A stretch of 64,000 nucleotides of DNA from positions 137,853 through 201,852 of the forward strand of contig CAJTMW010000007.1 in NCBI GenBank assembly GCA_910577275.1, written 5' to 3'. Within the stretch, counting starts at the first letter, position 1, and every line of letters begins with the position of its first letter. This DNA is from an uncultured Lachnospiraceae bacterium (lineage in GTDB: Bacteria > Bacillota > Clostridia > Lachnospirales > Lachnospiraceae). Under the pieces are notes generated by a model. That model was not told the origin of the DNA and searched no databases. It worked only from the letters and a program-made list of their open reading frames with translations. Shown one piece after another: positions 23,819 through 32,270 of this stretch. Made by a program: the position numbers and the translations under genes.

Positions 23819-23944
23819 ATTTTATGACCTGTATCAATAACTATTGGTTTGAGAAAACCATACAATTACATTTACTGTATGCGGGAGGGGCTGAAAATGT
23901 TCACGATTTTTCATCAGAAAAAGCCGCCGGCCTGACAACGATTT

Positions 23945-24652
23945 TTATAATTGCTCCGTTACAATATTTCCCCGGCAAAACAGGTGAAAACGGTCTTTTG
24001 CATATCCATCTTCCAGCACGATAAAAGTCGTTACATCAGCCTCCATAATTCTGTTTACGAAATATACGTGTTTATCATCGCGGGCGTAATAATCCTTTAA
24101 TACTTCAAAAGCAGCCGGATTTGCTTTTTTCAAAATCTGTCCTTCGCTATACACATGTTTATCGTCTTTGGCAAACTTTTCCGACAGGGCAGAAAAAGAC
24201 TGGGGATTGCGGCACGCTTTTAATCTTACTGCGTATTTTGTATCCGTGGAACCAGTAAAATAATATGCAAATTCTTCATCCCTGCCGTAACTATAGGGGA
24301 ATCGTCTGCCACATGGTATTCCATCATCCAATGCCTCAAAAGATGCAGGGTGGGCAATTTTGGCATCGCCATAAGGTGTATAAATCTCTTGATGATTTCC
24401 AATATAAATTCCATTGTAGACATGAAAGTCCTCCGGCGTAATCCCACGTAATAATATGCCTTTTCGGTAAACCCTTTGTTTGTCTTTTATAAAGTCATGA
24501 TTGAGAATTTCCATTGTATCAATATCAATTTTGACACGGCGGAAAATATTTTCATACGATTGCTGCTCTGGCATAAAAGCTACTTCACCATCGCACTCAC
24601 GATAACCGGATGGTTTTCCATTATTATCTTTCAAAATACGCGCATATCCCAT
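23945..24652 (-). CDS. DKNYY family protein
   Basis: 235 residues with repeated units built on the pattern A-K/R-D-D-K-H-V-Y: FAKDDKHVYSEGQIL (about residues 160-175), YARDDKHVYFVNRIM (about 190-204) and the diverged YAKDRFHLFCRG near the end, with earlier weaker copies. DKNYY proteins are beta-rich and often cell-surface or cytosolic proteins of unknown role. No signal peptide is visible. ATG at 24650-24652 with GGGGGAG. It has its own promoter at 24706-24734, divergent from the AraC gene. Somewhat AT-richer than the neighbours. Confidence 0.72.
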   Translation of the reverse strand: MGYARILKDNNGKPSGYRECDGEVAFMPEQQSYENIFRRVKIDIDTMEILNHDFIKDKQRVYRKGILLRGITPEDFHVYNGIYIGNHQEIYTPYGDAKIAHPASFEALDDGIPCGRRFPYSYGRDEEFAYYFTGSTDTKYAVRLKACRNPQSFSALSEKFAKDDKHVYSEGQILKKANPAAFEVLKDYYARDDKHVYFVNRIMEADVTTFIVLEDGYAKDRFHLFCRGNIVTEQL

Positions 24653-24705
24653 TGTATCGCTCCCCCTGCCTTTAATCACAGCAGCCTCGCCGCCTCATTA
24701 AAAAA

Positions 24706-24734
24706 ATTATACAGTATGAAAATTCTTTTTACAA
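24706..24734 (-). promoter_or_regulatory. promoter of the DKNYY gene
   Basis: Minus-strand TTGTAA (24729-24734), 17-bp spacer, TATAAT (24706-24711). Confidence 0.8.
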
Positions 24735-24756
24735 TCAATATCCCCTGATAACCCCC

Positions 24757-24785
24757 TTGGATTTCCCGCCAAAATTATATATAAT
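24757..24785 (+). promoter_or_regulatory. promoter of the AraC regulator gene
   Basis: TTGGAT (24757-24762), 17-bp spacer, TATAAT (24780-24785). It is divergent from the DKNYY promoter 23 bases away, so one operator could control both. About 120 bases of leader follow. Confidence 0.75.
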
Positions 24786-24905
24786 AGAATCTGCGTTTCG
24801 TACCGCTTCCGTATTCTGAAAGCTGTCCTTTCATCCTTCCATAAATGTCTCGACGGCACGGTCGCATACGGAAACGGAAAAGCAATCCGCCCCGGAGGAA
24901 TCACT

Positions 24906-25751
24906 ATGACCCTGTCAAAAGACGGCTACGCCCACGAAGTCATAAGCGACGACACAAGATTACAGCTCTATTTTTCACTGATAAAGGACGGGCATTATTT
25001 CTATTCCCCTCCCCACTGGCACGGCCACCTGGAAATTGTCTTTATTCAGAAGGGGGAGATGACCGCATGGGTCAACGACCAGCAGTATCATCTCCATGAC
25101 AATGATTTGTTGATTGTCAATTCCAGAGAGCTGCATTCCACGAAAAGCTTTGAAAATATTGAGTATCTGCTTTTGCAGATTCCTTTCGACTATCTCGGGA
25201 GGGTAATAAGCGACGTGTCCCTGATTCATTTTCAGGAATACTTTCCGGCAGGCGTCACACAGCCCGCGAAGGATGCGCTCTATAGCTGCCTTTTTGAGCT
25301 TGCCAGAACCTACACGGAAAAGGAGGACGGATACCTCCTCCACTTTTCTTCGGTGGTTTACGAATTTCTCTATATCCTGTACAGGAATTATTCCCGGAAG
25401 GTCACGCCGGAAGCGGTGGAAAAAGCCAACCGCAACTTTGAGAAGATTGAAGAAGTGATTCAGTATGTAAAAGTAAATTACAGGAAAAACATTTCCTTAA
25501 ATGACGTATCGGGCATTTTAAACTTAAGCCCGGAATACTTCTGCCGCATGTTTAAAAAGCACACCGGCCAGACCTTTTTAGAATATTTAAACGCCATCCG
25601 CCTCATTCATTTCCATCAGGATTTGCTTCACACGGATTACAGCGTCACGGATTTGATGGCTCGCAACGGCATTACCAATTATAAGGTGTTCATCCGCACC
25701 TTCAAGGAAACCTACGGCACCACGCCCGCTAAGCTGCGGATACAGTGCTGA
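24906..25751 (+). CDS. AraC family transcriptional regulator with cupin sensor domain
   Basis: 281 residues. N-terminal cupin-like ligand-binding domain (about 20-110, including SPPHWHGHLEIVFIQKGE) and a C-terminal double helix-turn-helix (about 185-281: ISLNDVSGILNLSPEYFCRMFKKHTG and the second HTH region ending TYGTTPAKLR). This architecture is typical of sugar or cell-envelope catabolic regulators in gut Firmicutes. GGAGG precedes the ATG at good spacing. The only obvious neighbour under possible control is the divergent DKNYY gene. Effector unknown. Confidence 0.9.
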   Translation: MTLSKDGYAHEVISDDTRLQLYFSLIKDGHYFYSPPHWHGHLEIVFIQKGEMTAWVNDQQYHLHDNDLLIVNSRELHSTKSFENIEYLLLQIPFDYLGRVISDVSLIHFQEYFPAGVTQPAKDALYSCLFELARTYTEKEDGYLLHFSSVVYEFLYILYRNYSRKVTPEAVEKANRNFEKIEEVIQYVKVNYRKNISLNDVSGILNLSPEYFCRMFKKHTGQTFLEYLNAIRLIHFHQDLLHTDYSVTDLMARNGITNYKVFIRTFKETYGTTPAKLRIQC

Positions 25752-25778
25752 AAACAGGGAAGTTCCATGCCGAATCCG

Positions 25779-25802
25779 CCCCGGATTTTCCGGGGTCTTT
25801 TT
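25779..25802 (+). terminator. terminator of the AraC regulator gene
   Basis: Arms CCCCGGA and TCCGGGG around TTT, followed by TCTTTTT. The T run overlaps the stop codon of the convergent LRR gene. Confidence 0.9.
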
Positions 25803-26697
25803 AATCCAGCGACAACGCCGCAAAAAAATCCGCTCCCCCCATATTTTCCGCCCGGTAACGCATAAGATAGGCTTTCATCTCAGGAAAGCTCTCCCCCATC
25901 TGCGTCAGAATATCGTCGCAGTTTTCCTCCGTAAGACATCCCGCTTCGGTAAAAGCCGCGTAATAAGACTGTTCGTTCCCATGCTCCTTAAAGACCACCT
26001 CCCAGGCCGCCTCTGATTCGCACCCTTTGGTGTGTGCGGCCAGATAGCCGGAAAGCTGCTCCCGAAGCTCCTCCGAAAGCCCTCTGTCATTCATAAGGCG
26101 CAGAAAACAAAGTCTTGCCTTCTCCCGCTTCCGTTCCAGAAGATAATACTCCACATTGGCGACAATATCTTCCTCCCCGCAGTAAACCATTTTCACAAAT
26201 CCGTCCTCGTCGGGCCGGGCCAGGAATTCCCGAAGCTTATCGTCAAACCGCAAAAGCCACTGTGCCGTTCCGGCCTGCTGCGGCGTAAAAAGATAATCTG
26301 CCTCCAGCTTCACGGGAACCGCCCCAAGAAGTCTGCCTGTCTGAACGTCAAAAGAACCGTCCGCCTCTGTGGGATAGACGGCGGACAAAAGATGACAGTC
26401 CTTAAAAATCCCCCTGCCCATGGATATCTCATGGCCGGGAAGCCAGATGCTTTCCAGATTGCTGCAATAGGCAAAGGCAAAATCCCCGATTTCCCCAATC
26501 GTTACCGGCAGACGAACCTCTTTTAAGGCTTTGGCGCTTAAAAAGGCTTTTTTATAAAGCCCGGTCACCGGCTGATTTGCTATCGCTTCGGGGACGGTGA
26601 TTCTGCTCCCGTGGACCTTGCAGGACAAAACCTTTGCCCCACCTGAATCAACCAGATAAGTCAATATTCCGTTTTCTATTTCCATTTCCTTTTCCAT
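25801..26697 (-). CDS. leucine-rich-repeat (BspA-like) protein, last gene of the VWA-MoxR unit
   Basis: 298 residues. The N-terminal part (about 20-110) has BspA/LRR_5-type repeats: ITVPEAIANQPVTGLYKKAF, LKEVRLPVTIGEIGDFAFAYCSNLESIWLP and GRGIFKDCHLL. The remaining 190 residues are a mostly helical acidic region with a short DEDGFVKMVYCGEEDI motif; I do not recognise it. There is no signal peptide, which is unusual because most BspA-type LRR proteins are exported. ATG at 26695-26697 after AGGG. It follows the MoxR gene by 135 bases including a hairpin, so it is probably part of the same transcript. Confidence 0.65.
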   Translation of the reverse strand: MEKEMEIENGILTYLVDSGGAKVLSCKVHGSRITVPEAIANQPVTGLYKKAFLSAKALKEVRLPVTIGEIGDFAFAYCSNLESIWLPGHEISMGRGIFKDCHLLSAVYPTEADGSFDVQTGRLLGAVPVKLEADYLFTPQQAGTAQWLLRFDDKLREFLARPDEDGFVKMVYCGEEDIVANVEYYLLERKREKARLCFLRLMNDRGLSEELREQLSGYLAAHTKGCESEAAWEVVFKEHGNEQSYYAAFTEAGCLTEENCDDILTQMGESFPEMKAYLMRYRAENMGGADFFAALSLD

Positions 26698-26740
26698 CTT
26701 ATTTTCCCTGCCGTCCAATACTTTCTCTCATACCGGAGCT

Positions 26741-26767
26741 GGTCTGTGCCACGCGCCGGCACAGACC
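26741..26767. repeat. 10-bp inverted repeat between the MoxR and LRR genes
   Basis: Arms GGTCTGTGCC (26741-26750) and GGCACAGACC (26758-26767) with a 7-base loop and no following T run. A likely RNA hairpin for processing or partial termination inside the operon. Confidence 0.6.
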
Positions 26768-26832
26768 GTAATTTCCTGCCACGCATGCCATCTTCAAGAT
26801 TTCAGCTTTGCCGCCCGGCGGTTCCCTGTGTG

Positions 26833-28377
26833 TCACAGCATCCCGTCCAGGTCAAGCTCCGCGATTTCCTTTTGCAAATCGCCGCCCCGCTCCGAAAGCA
26901 TCAGCTCGCTGTTATGCCGCTCGTAGGCCGGACATCCGAACTGGCCGATAAACCGGGCGCTGTCGTTGTTTACCGTCAGCTCCGTCACCAGTATCAGCAT
27001 TTCATTGCCCTCCGCAAAGGCGTTTTCCACAAAGGCGAAAAGATTTTCAAGCCGCTTTTTTGTCCTCTGCGCCCTCACCTTAAAATCCGCCGTCCTGCCG
27101 TCAAAAGCCGCCTTCAAAATACCGAAAGCCGCTTCCCCGTCCGTTTTCCCTTCCAGCAAAAGAACCTTTTTCTCCTCCTCCAGGAAACGGACTATCCGCC
27201 TGCCGCACCGCTTTTCCCTTTCGGAAAGGCTTCCCGCCATCCGGGCGTTTTCCATCTGCTTTTTCCGCCCGTTAATCTGATTTTCCAGGATTTCACGGAC
27301 AGACGGCTTCTCCTTTTTACCGTCCGTATTTTCCATCTTTACCACCGTGGCCACTGTCTTTAAGTTTTTAAACAGCTCCACCAGAAAATCGCCGGTTTCC
27401 ATATCCTCCCTGATTTCGGAAAGGGACTTGTCGACGAGCATGCCAAGAAGGGAAAGCCGCTCGTCAAAGGCTGCGACCCTTGCCCTCTCCGCCGTCTGCG
27501 CCTCTGCCGTCCCTGCCAGAATTTCCTCCGTCTGGTATTCCTTTTTATACTTGTTAAAAAGGTCATAGTAAGCGGTAAACTCCTTTACCACCCGCTCGTT
27601 GCGGATATACTGCCCCACCAGATTCTCGTCTGCCTTAATTCCCTCCTCCTCATAGAGATAAAGAATTTCCGACAAGTCCTCCCAGCCTCTGGCCGTCACA
27701 TAGCTTCTGCCGTTCACCGTGGTTTCTATTTTATAGAAATACTCCTTTTTCAGCTCGAGAAAATTCAGAATTGCAGCATGGAGCCCTCTCTGCCACGCAT
27801 AGTCCTTCCACACCCGGTAATCCGCCTCCACGTCCAATACCTTAAGGCGGTCAAGGGTCACCACGTCGAACTCCCTCACGGATTTGTTGTATTCCGGCGG
27901 ATTGCCCGCCGTCACAATCACCCAGCCCTCCGGCACCTTATGCCTGCCAAACACCTTATACTGCAAAAACTGCAGCATGGACGGCGCAAGAGTTTCCGAC
28001 ACGCAGTTAATCTCGTCCAGAAAGAGAATCCCCTCCCGGATTCCGCTCTTTTCCATCACCTCGTAAATGGAAGCGATAATTTCGCTCATGGTGTACTCCG
28101 ACACATCGTACTCCATTCCCTGATACTCCCTGTGGGAAATAAAGGGAAGCCCTAAAGCCGACTGCCTTGTGTGGTGAGTCATGGAATAGGACACCAGCGC
28201 AATCTGTAGCTCCTGCGCAATCTGCTCCATCACCGCCGTCTTGCCAATTCCCGGCGCGCCCAGCAAAAATACAGGCCGCTGGCGCACCACCGGAATCCTG
28301 TACTCCCCGAATTCGTCCTTTTTCAGATACAGACGAACCGTATTTTCAATGTCATCCTTTGCCTGTTTAATATTCAT
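26833..28377 (-). CDS. MoxR-type AAA+ ATPase
   Basis: 514 residues. The AAA+ core occupies about residues 1-240 with Walker A GAPGIGKT (about 40-47), Walker B ILFLDEIN (about 118-125), a sensor 1 Asn in VIVTAGNPPEYN and a lid region, as in the MoxR/RavA group. The C-terminal half (about 270-514) is helical and highly charged and does not match a domain I know. MoxR ATPases usually partner with VWA proteins to insert cofactors or remodel complexes, and a VWA gene lies 18 bases upstream. No signal or membrane segment. Client unknown. Confidence 0.85.
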   Translation of the reverse strand: MNIKQAKDDIENTVRLYLKKDEFGEYRIPVVRQRPVFLLGAPGIGKTAVMEQIAQELQIALVSYSMTHHTRQSALGLPFISHREYQGMEYDVSEYTMSEIIASIYEVMEKSGIREGILFLDEINCVSETLAPSMLQFLQYKVFGRHKVPEGWVIVTAGNPPEYNKSVREFDVVTLDRLKVLDVEADYRVWKDYAWQRGLHAAILNFLELKKEYFYKIETTVNGRSYVTARGWEDLSEILYLYEEEGIKADENLVGQYIRNERVVKEFTAYYDLFNKYKKEYQTEEILAGTAEAQTAERARVAAFDERLSLLGMLVDKSLSEIREDMETGDFLVELFKNLKTVATVVKMENTDGKKEKPSVREILENQINGRKKQMENARMAGSLSEREKRCGRRIVRFLEEEKKVLLLEGKTDGEAAFGILKAAFDGRTADFKVRAQRTKKRLENLFAFVENAFAEGNEMLILVTELTVNNDSARFIGQFGCPAYERHNSELMLSERGGDLQKEIAELDLDGML

Positions 28378-28395
28378 TTTAATATACCTCTGTTT

Positions 28396-29757
28396 TTACT
28401 CCAGTTCTTCCTCGTCCAGCATTACGCGGACCGCCCAGGGCGGCACCGGCGGCCCCTCGTCCCCGTTGTCGGGAAAAACAAACATCACGTCATAAGGCGG
28501 CATTGCTCCGGGGTAAACCCCGTAGCCGTCCGTAAAATATAAAAGCCCCTTCAGCTTTTCAAATTCTCCGGTCTTTAACAGCTCGTCCACATAGGAAAAT
28601 ACCGGCCGGAAATCCGTTGAACCGAAGCCGGTCAGCTTTTCATGGGCAAGAAAATAATCCAAATCGTCTCTGCTGGTGATTTTGGTGTCCTTCCTCACCT
28701 CATGGTCGCATTGTATAATATGCACGTTGAATTTTTTAAAAAAGCTCTCCTCGCCGGTCAGTATGGCATAGGTGCTCCGCAAAAAGGACTTCACCAGCTC
28801 CCCCCGGCAGGAGGCCGAGGTGTCGATGGCAATCACAAATTCTTTTATCTTCCTGCTGTCCTTATACTCGAGAGGCTCCACCAGCGGCATGTTTCCGTAC
28901 CTGGAAAGCCCGTAGGTATAATAAATATAGTCAAATTCGTCGTCGTTTACCTGCATATCCTCGTTCATCACAGTAAACTTTTGAAGCAGCTCCCGGTAAG
29001 GCCGCCTGTCCTTCACCGCCTCGAAAAGGCTTTTTTCCATGCTCTCCGATTTGCTTTTCCCCGAGGAAAAGGACTTTAAATCCGCCTGTACCCGTTCGCT
29101 CAGCTTCTTCCACTGTTCCATGGAAATCACCAGCTTTTCATTTTCCGCCCAAAGCTGGTGGGAATCCATAAAAAAGAGCTCTGACAGCTCTTTCCTCCGT
29201 CCGGGTCCCGTCTCGGAATTTCTGATATACCTGTATATTTTTTCGGCAGTCAGCGCACCGGTTTCCTCCTTCACGGCCCGCAGCTTCCGCAGCTTTTCCT
29301 CGTCCGTGGAAAGGCCGGCTCCCGGGATTTCCAGCTCCAAAACCGCCGCCTCCGCCGCCATGTCCGCCGCCAGAGAGAAGGCTTCCCTGTCCGTCCGGTC
29401 GAAGCGGAAGCTGTGGTAAAATATCAGGTGAAACAGAATATGGAGATACATCCGCACCGCAAAAGCCGGCTCCTTCTGATACCTTTTCAGCAGGAAAAAC
29501 GGATTATAATATATTTTTGTCCCGTCGCAGGCAAAGCCTTCCATGTCCTTTCTCTGCTCCGGCAAAAGCCCGGAAACCGCCACGTCCAGAAAACGCATAT
29601 TCACCAGAATGCTGTCCCTGGCGTAGCTCATTACCTTTTCCGCAAGGCGCTCCGCCCTCTGCAGAGCCTCCTTTTCGGCTGACGCCTGAAAGGGCTGCGG
29701 CGCAGAGCCTCCGGCCGCTTCTTTTTCCGGCAAAATTTTCTCCTGTAAATTGCTCAT
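28396..29757 (-). CDS. VWA-like DUF2201 protein (metallopeptidase-like N-terminus)
   Basis: 453 residues. The N-terminal half (about 40-150) is DUF2201_N-like with a HILFHLIFYHSF segment, an H-x3-H-x3-H arrangement resembling a metal site rather than classic HExxH. The C-terminal third (about 320-453) is a von Willebrand factor A fold with the MIDAS motif AIDTSAS and later TGFGSTDFRPVFSY and YFTDGYG. DUF2201 proteins commonly sit beside MoxR-type ATPases, as here, and the pair is thought to act as a chaperone machine. It starts seven bases after comEB, with GAGG upstream of the ATG. Confidence 0.85.
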   Translation of the reverse strand: MSNLQEKILPEKEAAGGSAPQPFQASAEKEALQRAERLAEKVMSYARDSILVNMRFLDVAVSGLLPEQRKDMEGFACDGTKIYYNPFFLLKRYQKEPAFAVRMYLHILFHLIFYHSFRFDRTDREAFSLAADMAAEAAVLELEIPGAGLSTDEEKLRKLRAVKEETGALTAEKIYRYIRNSETGPGRRKELSELFFMDSHQLWAENEKLVISMEQWKKLSERVQADLKSFSSGKSKSESMEKSLFEAVKDRRPYRELLQKFTVMNEDMQVNDDEFDYIYYTYGLSRYGNMPLVEPLEYKDSRKIKEFVIAIDTSASCRGELVKSFLRSTYAILTGEESFFKKFNVHIIQCDHEVRKDTKITSRDDLDYFLAHEKLTGFGSTDFRPVFSYVDELLKTGEFEKLKGLLYFTDGYGVYPGAMPPYDVMFVFPDNGDEGPPVPPWAVRVMLDEEELE

Positions 29758-29763
29758 AATGAC

Positions 29764-30252
29764 TTAATATCCTCTGGTTCCGTCAATGGATTCGTCGTTA
29801 TCCACCCATTCCTGCACGGAAATCACACGGTATTCGTCCTCGCTGTCCCTGATATAAACCTTTTCAATCCCGGCGTTAATCATCACCCGCTTGCACAGCG
29901 AACAGCTGTTGGAATTGGGAATATATTTGCCGGTCTGAGCGTCCACTCCCGCAAGATACATGGAGCTCCCTATCATCTTGTCTCTGGACGCGCTGATGAT
30001 GGCGTTCATCTCCGCATGAACGCTGCGGCACAGCTCGTACCGCTCTCCCCGGGGTATCTTCATTTCCTGCCGGATACATCTGCCCGTGTCCGTACAGTTT
30101 TTGCGTCCTCTGGGCGCCCCCACATAGCCGGTGGAAATCACCTCGTCATTTTTGACAATCACCGCGCCGTACCGCCGCCGCAGGCAGGTGCTGCGCTTGG
30201 ATACCGTTTCCGCCAAATCCAGATAATAGTTTATTTTATCACGCCGTTCCAT
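29764..30252 (-). CDS. comEB: deoxycytidylate deaminase, ComEB-like
   Basis: 162 residues. Zinc-dependent deamination of dCMP to dUMP for dTTP synthesis. Zinc ligands: His and Glu in SVHAEMNAI (about residues 77-85) and two Cys in SCSLCKR (about 117-123); in most relatives the latter reads PCxxC, so the Pro is replaced by Ser. The TGYVGAPRG and CTDTGRCIRQ segments also match the family. The ATG has GGGGG ten bases upstream. It is the first gene of the run into the VWA and MoxR genes, only six bases before the VWA start. Confidence 0.88.
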   Translation of the reverse strand: MERRDKINYYLDLAETVSKRSTCLRRRYGAVIVKNDEVISTGYVGAPRGRKNCTDTGRCIRQEMKIPRGERYELCRSVHAEMNAIISASRDKMIGSSMYLAGVDAQTGKYIPNSNSCSLCKRVMINAGIEKVYIRDSEDEYRVISVQEWVDNDESIDGTRGY

Positions 30253-30392
30253 ATTAAATGTTCCCCCTTATATTTCGTAAATCTGCAGGCATTTTCCGCT
30301 GCGCCGCCGCCATACCCTGTCAGACCCGTTTCCGCCGCCCGGAATCCGCATCTGCATGTCAGTCCCTGCGCGCTGCACAGTCGTCCGCCCAT

Positions 30393-31355
30393 CTACAGTA
30401 AAAGTACCGACACAATCGCCACCGACACCACAATCTGTATGATGGAAAAACGCACCATCGTCTGGGTGTTGGACCAGCCCATCTTTTTTCTCACGTGGTC
30501 GTGGAGCGGCGTCCGTATATTGGTCAGAATGTGAATATGGCAGACTTTAATCAGCGAAACCTTCAAAAGCCCCAGCCCGCCGTCTAAAATAATCACAATC
30601 GCCACCGGAATATATAACAGCGGACAGCCGCTTTTTAACGCCGTGATGCTGATAAAAATCCCCATGGCGCGGCTTCCCGCGTCTCCCATGAGAAGACGGC
30701 TGGGCGTCGCGTTGTACCACAGATACCCTAAAATGCAGATAATCATAAACAGTATCAGGACCGTAAAGCCGTCCTTGTTTTCCATGATATTGTCAACCAC
30801 ATAAAAGGTCGCCAGAGTGATAATGGTAAGCGTACCCGAAAGCCCGTCCACGCCGTCCGTACAGTTCGTCACATTGATGGAGCCCCATACCAGAGCGACT
30901 GTCAGTATGCCGAACAAAACCGGCGGAATCGTCATCTGAAGTCCCAGCGTGGCAATCTGAATGGTATTGGAATTAAAATTCAGGTAGGTGTAGGCCACCA
31001 CCGAAGCAATGACCAAATCCATAATTCCCTTTTTCAGCCCGCTCCAAGGGTGGGCCGAAGCGTCGTCCAGATAGCCGGTCACCATCTCCGCCGTGATAAG
31101 CAGCAGATAAATAATACTCTCCACATCCATCGGCGCAAAAAGAAAGGACGAGGCTACAAATACAAGAATAAAAATGATTCCCGCTCCACGGGGCTTCCCG
31201 GCGGAAAGCTTTCCCTCAAGCGCAAATTCCCTCCCCGCATCCTTGGGAAGCAGATAGCTGCATTTGTCCGTCAGAATACAGGTTCCTGCAAACGCAATCA
31301 AAAGTCCCAGAGCCGCAACAAGCGGCTGATTTTCCTTTAATAAAAAATAAATCAC
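30393..31355 (-). CDS. MraY-like phospho-sugar transferase (glycosyltransferase family 4)
   Basis: 320 residues with about ten membrane helices. Conserved MraY-family motifs: GYLDDAS with adjacent Asp pair (about 94-100), NCTDGVDGLSG (about 162-172), LLMGDAGSRAMG (about 222-233) and the cytoplasmic HDHVRKKMGWS His-rich loop (about 283-293). This points to transfer of phospho-N-acetylmuramoyl-pentapeptide to undecaprenyl phosphate. It lies outside any mur/fts cluster, so it may be a second MraY or act on a related substrate. The start is GTG with GGAGG upstream. It follows rnhA by 18 bases. 30253-30392 downstream shows nothing clear. Confidence 0.82.
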   Translation of the reverse strand: MIYFLLKENQPLVAALGLLIAFAGTCILTDKCSYLLPKDAGREFALEGKLSAGKPRGAGIIFILVFVASSFLFAPMDVESIIYLLLITAEMVTGYLDDASAHPWSGLKKGIMDLVIASVVAYTYLNFNSNTIQIATLGLQMTIPPVLFGILTVALVWGSINVTNCTDGVDGLSGTLTIITLATFYVVDNIMENKDGFTVLILFMIICILGYLWYNATPSRLLMGDAGSRAMGIFISITALKSGCPLLYIPVAIVIILDGGLGLLKVSLIKVCHIHILTNIRTPLHDHVRKKMGWSNTQTMVRFSIIQIVVSVAIVSVLLL

Positions 31356-31373
31356 CGGTATCTTCCTCCCTCC

Positions 31374-32054
31374 CTACAGCCCCAGAGCCTCCTTCGCCAG
31401 CCCGTCCGCCATATCGTTATACTTGTCATTGGAATGCCCCGCCACCTTTACAAAGCTGATTTTTACTTTTTTACTTGCCCTGTCGTAAAAATCCTTATAG
31501 GCTCTGGTGCCCTCCCTGTTCGTTTTCCATTCTCCCAAACACCACCTGGCGATTCCCTCATAATCATGGTAAATCTCTATTTCCGCAAGATTTCTGTCAA
31601 GGGCATACTGCATGGCCGCCTCGGCCCCCTTGATTTCCCCCGCCACATTGTGCATGGCGGCAAGCTCTTTGTCGTTAAATTTGCAGTTAAACTTTTCCTC
31701 CCTGCCCCCTAAAAGCACTACCATGCCGTATGAAAATTCCTCCGTGAGCCCGTTATAGCTTCCGTCTACATATATTTTAACACAATTCTGCCCTTCCAAA
31801 CCACCATTTCCCGCCGTTCCTGAAATGTTCCGCCCGGCGGCAGTATCCTTTTCCGCGGACGCGGTTTTCTCCCCCGGACCGTTCCCGTCTCCCGAAGCTG
31901 CGTCCTCACCCAGAAAAGCCAGCGCTTCCTCTCTGGTCTTAAAGCTCTTATATACTGCGCCGGGATATCCGTGCACATTGGCTCTGCACTCCTCCCAGGA
32001 ATAAAAAATCCCTGTCTTCATCCCTTTTTTTACCGCATAATACTTCTCTGCCAT
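31374..32054 (-). CDS. rnhA: ribonuclease H1 with viroplasmin-type N-terminal domain
   Basis: 226 residues. It cleaves RNA in RNA-DNA hybrids. The N-terminal RNase-H-associated (caulimovirus viroplasmin) domain is at about 3-48 (YYAVKKGMKTGIFYSWEEC), a linker rich in Gly/Ala/Ser/Lys at about 50-90, then the RNase H fold with catalytic residues Asp97 (IYVDGSY), Glu140 (NVAGEIKG), Asp164 (IYHDYEG) and Asp217 (MADGLAK), plus His207 in AGHSND. ATG at 32052-32054 follows AAAAGGAG; an upstream TTG was rejected. Cotranscribed with the MraY-like gene. Confidence 0.9.
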   Translation of the reverse strand: MAEKYYAVKKGMKTGIFYSWEECRANVHGYPGAVYKSFKTREEALAFLGEDAASGDGNGPGEKTASAEKDTAAGRNISGTAGNGGLEGQNCVKIYVDGSYNGLTEEFSYGMVVLLGGREEKFNCKFNDKELAAMHNVAGEIKGAEAAMQYALDRNLAEIEIYHDYEGIARWCLGEWKTNREGTRAYKDFYDRASKKVKISFVKVAGHSNDKYNDMADGLAKEALGL

Positions 32055-32187
32055 ACCTCTCCTTTTCCTCAAAACAGCGTATGGTTATACCAGGCTCCGC
32101 CTCCCGGCTGCCTGCTTTACCCCGTCAATCATACCATATACAGGCAATGTTTCCCATAGGATTTGAAAAATTTTTTAAGAATTCCTA

Positions 32188-32216
32188 TTTACATTCAGCT
32201 ATCAATATGATATTGT
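32188..32216 (+). promoter_or_regulatory. possible promoter and operator of the SPFH operon
   Basis: TTTACA (32188-32193), 17-bp spacer, TATTGT (32211-32216). The 13-bp palindrome CAATATGATATTG (32203-32215) overlaps the candidate minus-10 and could be an operator. Other pairings in this AT-rich stretch are possible (TTGAAA at 32163). The rest of 32073-32270 shows nothing else. Confidence 0.4.
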
Positions 32217-32270
32217 TTTGATATCACATAAATTCAACGAACGAAAGTATCGTAGAAAAGAGGAAAACAT

